Part shown: positions 54,407 through 63,266 of the stretch, piece after piece
Numbering within the stretch: position 1 is the first letter of the stretch
Layout: each line of letters begins with the position of its first letter
Assembly (NCBI RefSeq): GCF_000307875.1
Contig: NZ_AJLS01000097.1
Location: forward strand, 1-64,000
DNA length: 64,000 nucleotides
Direction of reading: 5' to 3'
DNA from: Neobacillus bataviensis LMG 21833
GTDB lineage: Bacteria > Bacillota > Bacilli > Bacillales > Cytobacillaceae
Translations under genes and position numbers: made by a program
The notes under the pieces: model-generated
The model's database searches: none
Seen by the model: only the letters and a program-made list of their open reading frames with translations
Told to the model about the DNA's origin: nothing

Positions 54407-55563
54407 CTTACCCCCAACCCCCTTGCAATAATACCGCGAAGAATTTCTGTTGCTCCACCGCGCAATGTGAATCCCGGTGCGTGCAAGATGGCTTCAGCCA
54501 TTAATACTTCAAAGCGGGAATCTGATGTCTCCGAAGGAATAATTGACACAAGCAGACGAATAGTTTCAGTTACATCTTTTTCAAATTGTGTCCCTAAATC
54601 CTTCACTAATGCAGCGGCAATTTCGGGAGATTGGCCCTTCTCCAACAAACCAGCGACCCCTAACGACATATGGCGCAGCGTCCATAAGCGGGTTGTAAGG
54701 TTTCCAATTGCAACATGTACAGACTTGTCTCGACTTTCACCAACTATACGTATAAATTCCTTAAATAAAGGAAAAGTACTGAGAAATCTTTCGGGACCGC
54801 TTCTTTCAAAAGCTAAATCAGCCATGACTTGCTTCCAGCCATTCCCTGTTGTCCCGATAACCATGTAATCAGGCACTTCTACATCTTCAAAAATCACCTC
54901 GTTAAAGTGATGCTCCCCATTCATTAATCGGATCGGCCGAACGGTCACGCCTGGAGTTGATAAATCCACAATAATCTGGCTGAAGCCGGCCCGGCGATCT
55001 TCTGTCCGAGGCTCTGTCCTGCAAAAGACAATTATTTGATGGGCACGGTGGGCACCACTGGTCCAGATTTTGCTTCCATTAATCCTCCAACCGCCATCGA
55101 TTCTTTCTGCCTTTGTGGAAACAGAAGCCAAATCAGATCCGGAATTTGGCTCGCTTAGGCCAATCGCTACGAACCACTCGCCATTTGCGTATTTGGGAAG
55201 GTATTTTTGCTTTTGTTCTTCCGAACCAAATTTTAATAGCAGCGGTCCTGTTTGACGGTCGGCAATCCAATGGGCAGCAACTGGTGCACCAGCTGCCAAC
55301 AGTTCTTCTGTTACGACAAACCGTTCTAAAGCTGTCCGTTCATGTCCTCCATATTTTTTGGGAAAGGTCATTCCCAGCCAACCGCGCTTACCCAGCTTTA
55401 AGCTAAATTCAGGGTCAAAACCGCCCAGCCATGAATCACATTGTGGGGCAAACGACTTGGAAGCGAGTTCTTCTTTAATAAAATCTCGGACTTCAGCCCG
55501 CAATTCTTCTGCGCTTTTGGGAAGCTCTACAAAAGGCAGCTGCAACTCTTTAAACAAATTCAA
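54403..55563 (-). CDS. Acyl-CoA dehydrogenase, alpha-type subunit
   Basis: 386 residues. 'AIGLSEPNSGSDLASVSTKA' binds FAD; 'FERSGPERF' provides Glu at the helix-G position; the end 'LRGGATEILRGIIARGLGVR' replaces the usual YEGT. Probably the catalytic half of a heteromeric dehydrogenase with the gene at 53327. It is 23 bases downstream of another ACAD. Substrate is likely a branched or ring-derived acyl-CoA. Confidence 0.88.
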   Translation of the reverse strand: MNLFKELQLPFVELPKSAEELRAEVRDFIKEELASKSFAPQCDSWLGGFDPEFSLKLGKRGWLGMTFPKKYGGHERTALERFVVTEELLAAGAPVAAHWIADRQTGPLLLKFGSEEQKQKYLPKYANGEWFVAIGLSEPNSGSDLASVSTKAERIDGGWRINGSKIWTSGAHRAHQIIVFCRTEPRTEDRRAGFSQIIVDLSTPGVTVRPIRLMNGEHHFNEVIFEDVEVPDYMVIGTTGNGWKQVMADLAFERSGPERFLSTFPLFKEFIRIVGESRDKSVHVAIGNLTTRLWTLRHMSLGVAGLLEKGQSPEIAAALVKDLGTQFEKDVTETIRLLVSIIPSETSDSRFEVLMAEAILHAPGFTLRGGATEILRGIIARGLGVR

Positions 55564-55586
55564 AACCTCCCAATGTATGCTTTTTC

Positions 55587-56753
55587 TTAGTAGGATTTAG
55601 GCAAGCCAAGGACGTGTTCGCTGATATAATTGAGCACCATCTGCTGAGAGATTGGGGCAATTTTTAATAGTCTTGCTTCACGCCAATATCTTTCAACATG
55701 GAATTCCTTGGCATAACCGAATCCTCCAAACGTTTGCAAGGCTCTATCACAAGCTTCAAATACTACTTCTCCTGCAATGTATTTGGCTGTATTGGCTTCA
55801 GCGCCGCTAGGAAGCCCCTTATCATAATTTACAGCAGCACGCTGCCAAAGAAGCTCAGCTGCCTCTAACTTTGCATAACTATCAGCAAGAGGGTGCTGAA
55901 TCGATTGATTCTTCCCGATTGGACGGTTGAACACCACTCTCTCATTTGCATACTTCACCGCCTTTTTCAAAGCAGCCCTTCCTAATCCGCAAAATTCAGC
56001 AGCTAACAATATTCGTTCCGGATTTAAGCCATCTAACAAATGATAAAACCCCCTGCCGACCTCTCCGACTACATCACTGGCATCAACTGGCAGGTCCTCA
56101 ATGAATAATTCATTGGAATCCACCGCATGCCTTCCAAGCTTTTCAATCTCCTTGATAGTGGTATATCTCTCATCCAGATCTGCTAAAAATAATGTCATCC
56201 CTTCGGTTCTCTTTTTACAATCTTTTAATGGTGTTGTTCTCGCTAGCAATAATACTTTACTAGATTCTTTAGCTTTCGTATTCCAAACCTTTTGTCCGTT
56301 GATGATATAACGGTCCCCGTCCTTACGCGCAAAAGTGGAAATGCTTGGAGTATCAGAGCCTGCATCCGGTTCAGTTACTCCAAATGAAACATGGAGATTT
56401 CCTTTTGCTGCTTCTGGCAGGTATTTTTGTTTCATTTCCTCGGAACCATGTTTGACAACCGGGTTTAATCCGAACATGGAAAGATGCAAGGTGGTGCCGC
56501 CGTTCATTCCTGCTCCCGATTCCGCAACTGCGTTTAATACTATGCAGGCCTCCATTATTCCCAATCCAGCGCCACCATATTTCTCGGGGATGGCAATCCC
56601 TAACCAGCCGCCCTCCGCAAAGGCGTTATAAAATTCCCAAGGAAATCTATGTTCATTATCACAATTCATCCAATAATTATCATCAAACTGTGAGCAAAGT
56701 CTGCTAACCTCTTTTTTTAACGTTATTCGCTCCGGTGTCCATTCAAAATCCAT
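55587..56753 (-). CDS. Acyl-CoA dehydrogenase
   Basis: 388 residues. 'SFGVTEPDAGSDTPSISTFA' and 'QTFGGFGYAKEFHVERYWRE' are typical. Catalytic Glu at the YEGT position is replaced (I-A-P-I-S), but 'LNPERILLAAE' keeps Glu at the isovaleryl-CoA-dehydrogenase-like position. Third dehydrogenase of the operon, after the MaoC gene. Confidence 0.9.
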   Translation of the reverse strand: MDFEWTPERITLKKEVSRLCSQFDDNYWMNCDNEHRFPWEFYNAFAEGGWLGIAIPEKYGGAGLGIMEACIVLNAVAESGAGMNGGTTLHLSMFGLNPVVKHGSEEMKQKYLPEAAKGNLHVSFGVTEPDAGSDTPSISTFARKDGDRYIINGQKVWNTKAKESSKVLLLARTTPLKDCKKRTEGMTLFLADLDERYTTIKEIEKLGRHAVDSNELFIEDLPVDASDVVGEVGRGFYHLLDGLNPERILLAAEFCGLGRAALKKAVKYANERVVFNRPIGKNQSIQHPLADSYAKLEAAELLWQRAAVNYDKGLPSGAEANTAKYIAGEVVFEACDRALQTFGGFGYAKEFHVERYWREARLLKIAPISQQMVLNYISEHVLGLPKSY

Positions 56754-56826
56754 TATATCCCTTCCTTTAAAAAGAATTGGCTACTCATTTAAACAACTTC
56801 ATTCAAAATATTTTCAAAAGCACTTA

Positions 56827-57279
56827 TCAGTTATGTTTTTTTCGCATTAAAGCCACACGTTGACAACACATCACAATTTCTTCATGTTGATTTCTAGCAC
56901 GATGTTCTAAAAATACGAGACCTTCTTTAGGTCTTGACTTTGATTCACGTTTGTTCAGTACTTCCGTTTCAACATAGATGGTATCTCCCGCAAATACGGG
57001 TTTCGGAAACTCAACTTTATCAAAGCCAAGGTTTCCGACAGTTGTGCCAAGTGTGGTATCGTTTACAGTAAGGCCAATGGCTAAACCTAAGGTAAATAGA
57101 CTATTCATTAAGGGTTTCCCGAACTCTGCCCTTGACGAGTACTCTTCATCAAGATGCAACGGCTGCGGATTCATTGTAAGAGTAGAGAATAATACATTGT
57201 CATAATCATAGACAGTACGGCCGGTCTTATGTGAAAAGATATGTCCAATCTCAAAATCTTCATAGTATAATCCCGTCAA
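56827..57279 (-). CDS. MaoC-like dehydratase (hot-dog fold)
   Basis: 150 residues. 'YDYDNVLFSTLTMNPQPLHL' contains the catalytic Asp and His of the MaoC/(R)-hydratase motif; the length fits a single hot-dog domain. It is closest in feel to mesaconyl- or beta-methylmalyl-CoA hydratases and should hydrate an enoyl-CoA. The start is TTG at 57279 with GAGGAGG 8 bases upstream. Confidence 0.88.
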   Translation of the reverse strand: MTGLYYEDFEIGHIFSHKTGRTVYDYDNVLFSTLTMNPQPLHLDEEYSSRAEFGKPLMNSLFTLGLAIGLTVNDTTLGTTVGNLGFDKVEFPKPVFAGDTIYVETEVLNKRESKSRPKEGLVFLEHRARNQHEEIVMCCQRVALMRKKHN

Positions 57280-57307
57280 TTACATACCTCCTCTAATATC
57301 ATTACAC

Positions 57308-58363
57308 TTAATATTTGTAGGGATTTATCTGGGAACAATGAAGGTCGCCGCCAAATCCCCAGCCGTGAAGAACCATGGAAAAACGTCCTAATCCACCGGC
57401 AACGGTTACGGCAATACGATCCGGGCTTTTAACGAGCGGGACCATTTCACTATCATCAGCTTCTTGAAGCCACTTGGGCCAAAACGCCTCTTTATTTTCC
57501 TTACTGTACATGCCACCCGTCTTTGCCAGATGCATGGGGACACGGGCTTTTTCAAACAAAAACTCTTTAACATCCTGTTTTGTCCAATGGTCTTTTGCAA
57601 TGGTTGCTGCATGCTCTGGGCTGATAACCACCATCACATCTCCATGGCAATGCAAATTATTATTACCTAATGTTGCCATGGTATCGGCGATTGTTGCCAA
57701 AATCCCTTTTGCATGATGATTAATGTGATCATTTACACTGTGTGGCGCCTCACAGGCAAAGATTGTTGCAGCGCTGGCATCGCGTGCGAGCCCATAATCT
57801 TCATGCAAGCTTGCCCACGGATTTGATTCTTCGTCCTCTGCTATACAAAAGGAAAATTTCCCTGGATGGCCAAATGTAGAGTTGTCCAATTCCCCGGGAA
57901 TCGCCCCTCCCAAGTTCAATAAAATGAGGCGAATTGCCCGGCCAATCGTGGCATTTGCTCTAAATCCCGATCCAAAAACATTACTGCCGAAATTGATTCC
58001 AAGCTTTTTTACAATTGATCCGCTGACAACGAGCAAAGGAGCACAATTATGCGTAGTTGCCTGCACGCCATTTAAATTAAAGGTGGGCTTTAACATGGTC
58101 TCTAATGCTGTAAAAACAACAGGTGCATATTCTGGCTTGCAGCCAGCCATCACCATATGAATAGCCACTTTTTCAACAGTCGCTACACCCATCATGGGCG
58201 GGATAATTCCTACAATTTCTAGAGGGTCGCGGTCAACTTCCTTTAAGACCTCATCCACTCTTTCCCGTGTTGGGGGCACAACAGGAAGTCCATCGTACCA
58301 CGCCTCTTCGAAAAGCCCATCTTCAATCGTTAAAATTTTTGAAGAAACACCCAAATTGCTCAT
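57308..58363 (-). CDS. Partner of the UGSC protein, uncharacterised
   Basis: 351 residues. 'DGLPVVPPTRERVDEVLK' (about 24-41) marks a widespread family of unknown activity, often next to UGSC-motif proteins. Cysteines at about 75, 107 (H-N-C), 173, 204 and 239 (H-C-H) could bind a metal or take part in thiol chemistry; no known catalytic domain is seen. Its ATG overlaps the stop of the UGSC gene by 4 bases (ATGA), and AGGAGGTT lies 6 bases upstream, so readthrough of the UGA upstream would couple the two. Confidence 0.75.
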   Translation of the reverse strand: MSNLGVSSKILTIEDGLFEEAWYDGLPVVPPTRERVDEVLKEVDRDPLEIVGIIPPMMGVATVEKVAIHMVMAGCKPEYAPVVFTALETMLKPTFNLNGVQATTHNCAPLLVVSGSIVKKLGINFGSNVFGSGFRANATIGRAIRLILLNLGGAIPGELDNSTFGHPGKFSFCIAEDEESNPWASLHEDYGLARDASAATIFACEAPHSVNDHINHHAKGILATIADTMATLGNNNLHCHGDVMVVISPEHAATIAKDHWTKQDVKEFLFEKARVPMHLAKTGGMYSKENKEAFWPKWLQEADDSEMVPLVKSPDRIAVTVAGGLGRFSMVLHGWGFGGDLHCSQINPYKY

Positions 58364-58947
58364 GCGGTAACCTCCTGTTTAAAACCATTTCTTATAAGGG
58401 CCTCTTTTATTTGTGGATAATATTGATGGGCAATTTCCACCACTTCCTCCACTTTTAACCCAGCAATTGGGTGAGGGACGAACACAATTTCCAAATCTTC
58501 CCTTTTTAACGCCTTGATTTGCGCTAAAGCTTCTCGCCGGAATGCTTCTGTAATTAATACAACTGATTTAATGCCTAATCCTTCCAAAATAATTCCGTCG
58601 CGCACACTGCACGATGTACATGACCCTCAGTCACCAATGCCGGTAATTGCAAAATGGGTTCGTTCCACAATTGGCGATACTAAGTCTCTACTGACGGTTT
58701 GTGAAGCATTTAGCTTTTTCTGATGAACAAATTCCAAACCCTTAAAATCTTTCTGAAGGGATTTCTCAATTTCACCCAAAAAAGGGTCAACGTTCCATTT
58801 ATTATTGCTGATTATTCCTAAAACAAGGCTGCTCTGTTCATCCTCCTTAATCCTTTTCACTATGTTACGATCTCCTGTTTCATTTGCAGCTGTAATAACT
58901 AGGCTAGCTCTAATTTCTTCTGGTTTCGGATTCAATACACGAATCAT
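58360..58947 (-). CDS. UGSC-family probable selenoprotein (in-frame UGA)
   Basis: 195 residues if the UGA at 58627-58629 is read as selenocysteine (residue 107). The flanking sequence reads I-G-D-U-G-S-C-T-S-C, i.e. the U-G-S-C motif that names a (seleno)protein family, giving U107, C110 and C113. The N-terminal half is 'EEIRASLVITAANETGD', and the half after UGA stays open for 88 codons to overlap the next ATG. A purely decayed gene would not keep this 4-base overlap. Start: ATG at 58947 with AGGAGG 6 bases upstream. An alternative is a nonsense mutation. Confidence 0.8.
58597..58624 (-). promoter_or_regulatory. Candidate SECIS hairpin after the UGA
   Basis: On the minus-strand RNA, GUC-A-UGUACA (58624-58615) pairs with UGUGCG-C-GAC (58606-58597) around an 8-base loop. 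The loop begins 12 bases after the UGA. An alternative nearby stem CGUGC/GUGCG exists. Bacterial SECIS elements sit just here, but their sequence is variable, so this is suggestive only. Confidence 0.5.
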
Positions 58948-58984
58948 ATCCATCCTCCTCTAACATTCATAATATAAGGGATCA

Positions 58985-59899
58985 TCAATTGTTTTCTTCC
59001 AAAAACTTTTGAACCTCAATTGCAGCAGTAATTCCATCTCCAACAGCTGATCCAGCCTGCCTGACCGAACCAACACGCAAATCGCCGGCTGCGAACAAGC
59101 CCTTTATCGAAGTTTCCATGCGAATATCTGTTTTAACATAGCCTTGCTCATCTAAAATTTCCGGGAGATCTTTTACCATTTGTGAATTTGGTTTCGAGCC
59201 GACATAAATAAACACGCCATTTGTCTTCCATTCTTCTTCTTTTCCATTTTTATTTAACAGGACTGACTCTACGTAGTTCGTGCCGCGGATTTCTTTAAGC
59301 GTGGCATTCCAAATAAAGTCTATTTTTTCATTTTTTAAAGCCCGGTCCTGTAAAATCTTGCTTGCCCGGAGTTGGTCCCTTCGGTGTGCGATTGTAACCT
59401 TTGCATACCGTGTTAAGAAAATCCCTTCATCTAATGCAGCATCTCCTCCCCCTACTACAACCAGCTCCTTGTCCATAAAATAAGCACCGTCACAAGTTGC
59501 ACAATAGGATACACCCCTTCCTGAGAATTCTTCTTCACCTGGAACGCCCAGCTTATTATGGGTAGACCCGGTTGCTAAAATAACTGTTTTGGATTCTATT
59601 ACACTTCCATCATCTTTATGTAATTGGAAGATGCCATTTGTTTTGGAAATCCCTTGAACATAACCCAAATCAATCTCAGTTCCAAATTTAGTGGCTTGCT
59701 CCAGCATCCGTGCCATTAGTTCCGGTCCGTCAATACCTTCGGGAAAGCCCGGATAGTTCTCAACCAATTCCGTTTCTCCTAATTGTCCCCCTGCCAAATT
59801 TGCATCAATTAAAATAGCGGTTAATTGTGCCCGGCCAGTATAAATGGCTGCAGATAATCCTGCCGAGCCTGCACCTATAATTGCGCAATCATAAATCAT
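58985..59899 (-). CDS. Thioredoxin reductase-like flavoprotein
   Basis: 304 residues. 'DCAIIGAGSAGLSAAIY' binds FAD, the active disulfide is C-A-T-C ('SYCATCDGAYF'), and NADPH site 'VVGGGDAALDEG' with 'HRRDQLRASK' is complete. It should pass electrons from NADPH to a thiol partner. Genes like this sit beside selenoprotein reductase genes in glycine reductase operons; here it is 37 bases upstream of the UGSC gene and is the likely electron donor. Confidence 0.9.
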   Translation of the reverse strand: MIYDCAIIGAGSAGLSAAIYTGRAQLTAILIDANLAGGQLGETELVENYPGFPEGIDGPELMARMLEQATKFGTEIDLGYVQGISKTNGIFQLHKDDGSVIESKTVILATGSTHNKLGVPGEEEFSGRGVSYCATCDGAYFMDKELVVVGGGDAALDEGIFLTRYAKVTIAHRRDQLRASKILQDRALKNEKIDFIWNATLKEIRGTNYVESVLLNKNGKEEEWKTNGVFIYVGSKPNSQMVKDLPEILDEQGYVKTDIRMETSIKGLFAAGDLRVGSVRQAGSAVGDGITAAIEVQKFLEENN

Positions 59900-59918
59900 G
59901 AATAATCCTCCTTTCCAT

Positions 59919-60698
59919 CTATTTTCCTAGAAAATTAGGTTCTCTTTTTTCAAAAAACGCATTAACGCCTTCTTTGAAATCTTCTGTTTGACTGCATAAA
60001 TCCTGTCCTTGGGCTTCCAACTCCAATAAAACTTTTAAATCACGGTTGATATGCTGATTCATGATTTTTTTTGTCATTCCGACTGAAATTGGTGGTTTTT
60101 TTGCCAACTTTTCTGCAAATTCGATTGCTTCTGCTAATAGTGTTTCAACTGGCACCACCCGATTAACAATCCCAATTCGGTGGGCTTCTTCTGCGGATAT
60201 CCGCTCACCCATAAACATGAGTTCTTTTGCTTTGTGCGGGCCGACTAACATCGGAAGAAAATGCATCGCAGCAAAGTCTGGAATTAATCCAATATTCACA
60301 AAACTCTGGACAAAAAACGCTTGTTCAGACGCAAAAATAACATCACATAACAATGCAAGGCTAAAACCCGCTCCAGCAGCTGCCCCGTTTACCGCTGCAA
60401 TTATTGGCTTTTCCATTTCCACCATTTTCATAATCAGCGGGTGTGAGGATTGCAATCTTTTTATGGTTTCAAGAGGTTTTGATTTTCGGATTGTAGAGAG
60501 ATCTCCGCCCGCTGAAAATGCTTTTCCTTCTCCTGTCAATATAATCGTTTTAATGTCTTCATCTTGTTCTGCTTGTGAAAAAGCCCGAAACAGTTCCTTT
60601 CGCATCTCGATTACCAGGGCATTACGTTTATTTGGTTCATTTAGCCGGATAATTTGAATATTACCTATCTTTTCTATTAATAAATAATCAAAATCCAT
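59919..60698 (-). CDS. Enoyl-CoA hydratase/isomerase family protein
   Basis: About 259 residues. 'NRALV'-like start, 'GKAFSAGGDLSTIRK' oxyanion loop, 'AAVNGAAAGAGFSLALLCDV' and 'MGERISAEEAHRIGIVNRVV' are crotonase hallmarks. Asp in the first loop and Gly-rich motif are intact. Start: ATG at 60698 with GAGGAGG 7 bases upstream. It lies between the LeuB-like and flavoprotein genes. Confidence 0.9.
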   Translation of the reverse strand: MDFDYLLIEKIGNIQIIRLNEPNKRNALVIEMRKELFRAFSQAEQDEDIKTIILTGEGKAFSAGGDLSTIRKSKPLETIKRLQSSHPLIMKMVEMEKPIIAAVNGAAAGAGFSLALLCDVIFASEQAFFVQSFVNIGLIPDFAAMHFLPMLVGPHKAKELMFMGERISAEEAHRIGIVNRVVPVETLLAEAIEFAEKLAKKPPISVGMTKKIMNQHINRDLKVLLELEAQGQDLCSQTEDFKEGVNAFFEKREPNFLGK

Positions 60699-60730
60699 CT
60701 GCAAAACCTCCTCGTAAAATGGCACATATA

Positions 60731-61849
60731 TCAAACATTCATAATCGTATTCTGCAATATTTTCTTCGTAATCAAATCTCCCATTTGGGACGTACTTACT
60801 AATTTTTTCTTATCAGTAACAATGTCATAAGTTCCCCAGCCTTCTTGAAGAGTCTCTTCTATTGCTCTTTCAATGAAGCTAGCTTCTTTTGTGAGGCCAA
60901 TGGAATATTCCAGCATAAATGCCACAGCACGAATCGTTGCAATAGGATTAGCCTTGTCCTGTCCGGCTATACGAGGGGCAGAACCATGAATCGGCTCAAA
61001 TAACCCCTTTTTACTGCTCCCAACACTTGCGGATGCTAACATTCCAATAGATCCGACCGAACCTCCGACGACATCGCTTAATATTCCGCCAAGCATTCCT
61101 TCTGTTATAATGACATCGAATAACCAAGGTTTTTTAACTAATGCAAATGCACAATTATCTACATAGAGGTGCTCGACTTCCACATCAGGATATTCTTTCG
61201 AGATTTCGGAAACGACTTCACGCCAGAGCCTGGAATTCTCCAATACATTTGCCTGGTCAACAGAGGTAAGCTTTTTTTTTCTCGTTCTGGCTAATTGGAA
61301 TCCCAGTCGTGCAATTCGTTCTACCTCACTTTGAAAAAAACTCATCGTATCATAGGCAATCGCCTCACCATTTCTCGATTCCCTGCCGCTTGGCTTGCCA
61401 TAAAAAATGCCTGCAGACATATCGCGAATGAGTACCAGGTCGATGCCCTGGCCAAGATTTTCCCTTTTAAGGCATGATAAATGCGATAAAGAATTGCTTA
61501 GGGAAGCTGGACGGACATTTGCAAATGCACCCACTACCTGTGACCTTAAGGTTAACAAACTCTGTTCTGGTCGTTGTTTATTGGGGAGATTATCCCATTT
61601 GGGTCCTCCCACCGCGCCTAATAATACAGCGTCTGCCTCTTGACAGCCTTTTAGCGTCTCGGGAGGGACAGGCATTCCACATAAGTCAATCCCTTGGCCG
61701 CCAACTGGTAAACTCTGAATCTCAAAATGAAGATGCTTGAATTTAGTTTCCAATGCTTTAATCACTTTAATCCCTTGATTTATAACTTCCGGACCAATCC
61801 CATCACCCGGAAGTGCTGCGATGCGATACGACTTCAAATGGATTCCCAC
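60731..61849 (-). CDS. LeuB-like beta-decarboxylating dehydrogenase, altered active site
   Basis: 372 residues with the 3-isopropylmalate dehydrogenase fold ('ALPGDGIGPEVINQGIKVIK', 'SGREVSRNGEAIAYD'-like region, 'YVDNCAFALVKKPWLFDVII'). The substrate arginines are kept (in LLTLR, NVRP and VLIRD). Three catalytic positions differ: Phe149 for the active-site Tyr, Gln199 for the catalytic Lys, and Gly255 for a metal-binding Asp; Asp231 and Asp259 remain. It may therefore carry out a different reaction or be regulatory. The GTG start at 61849 is weak; TTG at 61837 is an alternative. Confidence 0.85.
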   Translation of the reverse strand: MGIHLKSYRIAALPGDGIGPEVINQGIKVIKALETKFKHLHFEIQSLPVGGQGIDLCGMPVPPETLKGCQEADAVLLGAVGGPKWDNLPNKQRPEQSLLTLRSQVVGAFANVRPASLSNSLSHLSCLKRENLGQGIDLVLIRDMSAGIFYGKPSGRESRNGEAIAYDTMSFFQSEVERIARLGFQLARTRKKKLTSVDQANVLENSRLWREVVSEISKEYPDVEVEHLYVDNCAFALVKKPWLFDVIITEGMLGGILSDVVGGSVGSIGMLASASVGSSKKGLFEPIHGSAPRIAGQDKANPIATIRAVAFMLEYSIGLTKEASFIERAIEETLQEGWGTYDIVTDKKKLVSTSQMGDLITKKILQNTIMNV

Positions 61850-61868
61850 TCTCTAATGAAAATAGTTT

Positions 61869-63266
61869 TTAAGGAAATAGATACTGTAGGATCAATACCC
61901 AAATGTTAACCATGCATAACATCATAATGGAAAAACCATAGTTCTTTTTAGAAATATCTGTTTGAATCCTTTGTAAAACAGGTGAGACACTATTGACAGT
62001 TACTGAAAAGGGACTAGCTGCCGCTAAAGACAATGCCCCTGCTGCCACTGCAAAAGCAAACCATTCCGGCCGAATGTGCAAAGCATCAAATGGAATAGTT
62101 TCAACCATCAGCACCGCTATTAAGGCTGGCGATAGGCCCAATTGAATGCCTGAGGCAGCAATCAGAACAATAAAAATGATAATAAAAGGGCCCAGTTTAT
62201 GCTGTAGATTCTCGATTATCAATGCCAGTTGATCTAGATGCCCGACATTGATGAATACTTGTGTGAAAAATCCGACAGAAATGAACAGCAATAATTGTGA
62301 AGATAGGACAGAAATCCCTTGTGTCATTTTCAGTTTAAGCTGAACAATGAGCCTTCTTGTTTTTTTTAAGATTAATGACCAGATAACCGAAAAAAGAATA
62401 ATTAATAATATGACGATATCAATAATATTTAATCTCCATAAGTGATGTAATACCAAGGTCGCAGTGACAAAAAGGATAATGACCAATGCAATCGTCATAA
62501 TCGATATCCAATGTTTTAATGAAATAGGTTCAGGATGAACACTGGGACCGGAGAAGACTGCTAATTGTTCTTTACTCTTCTTCATAAATGTAGAAACCAT
62601 CATATAATCGATCAAAATGATGAAAACTGCAAAGGTAAGACTTACCCCAATAACCAAACCCGGATTGGAATGGGTACCTGAAATAGCAGCACCCACGGTC
62701 ACGCCAACCGGGCTCCAAACAAGGGCAAGGGCATTTCCTCTCGCATACGAAGAAAATTCAATTCTTTCTGAAATGGTTTTCGGAAATTTCCTCGTCAAGT
62801 TGTGGAAAATAGAATGGGAAACTGCAATCGCAGCCATACTCATCAGTGAACTAAGCAAAAAAGTAAAAAATGATAAGAGGCCATGAACATGATTTGGCCG
62901 GTAAACCCTATTTCGAAAGATGACCTCTACTGTTCGATTGTAGGCGCCCAACTTAATAGGTATTGAAAATAAGGGAGCAACGATCAGCAATGTTAAGATA
63001 TTGGTGGATGTACCAAAATAACGCCAATATTCAGCAAATGAAATATGATTTGATATTAATATCCAAAAACCCAAACTTAAAAAAACTCCGGCTATTATGG
63101 AAAAGGTTCTGCCAGATTTAAAAAATGTGATGAGAAGGAGCAAGATTGAGATCGCCGCAAAAACAAGATCGACTCGGTGATGAAGATTGAAAATAAGTTT
63201 TAGGACATAACCAATAGCTAAGAGGTTTCCTAGAATGACTAATAATAAATTAGTTATTTTTCTCAT
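61869..63266 (-). CDS. Putative ion-transporter-superfamily permease
   Basis: 465 residues with about 12 hydrophobic segments and a Gly/Pro-rich middle ('VWSPVGVTVGAAISGTHSNP'). Two similar halves ('ASGIQLGLSPALIAVLMVET' near the end) suggest the IT superfamily of carboxylate transporters. The start overlaps the SDR stop by one base. As the only membrane transporter of the island, it is a candidate uptake system for its acid substrate, but I cannot name the substrate. Confidence 0.65.
   Translation of the reverse strand: MRKITNLLLVILGNLLAIGYVLKLIFNLHHRVDLVFAAISILLLLITFFKSGRTFSIIAGVFLSLGFWILISNHISFAEYWRYFGTSTNILTLLIVAPLFSIPIKLGAYNRTVEVIFRNRVYRPNHVHGLLSFFTFLLSSLMSMAAIAVSHSIFHNLTRKFPKTISERIEFSSYARGNALALVWSPVGVTVGAAISGTHSNPGLVIGVSLTFAVFIILIDYMMVSTFMKKSKEQLAVFSGPSVHPEPISLKHWISIMTIALVIILFVTATLVLHHLWRLNIIDIVILLIILFSVIWSLILKKTRRLIVQLKLKMTQGISVLSSQLLLFISVGFFTQVFINVGHLDQLALIIENLQHKLGPFIIIFIVLIAASGIQLGLSPALIAVLMVETIPFDALHIRPEWFAFAVAAGALSLAAASPFSVTVNSVSPVLQRIQTDISKKNYGFSIMMLCMVNIWVLILQYLFP

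Noticed and set aside
58360-58605. The C-terminal part as a separate gene starting at GTG 58605
   Set aside because: It has no ribosome binding site and would lack the Sec/Cys motif; the same frame continues upstream across the UGA.
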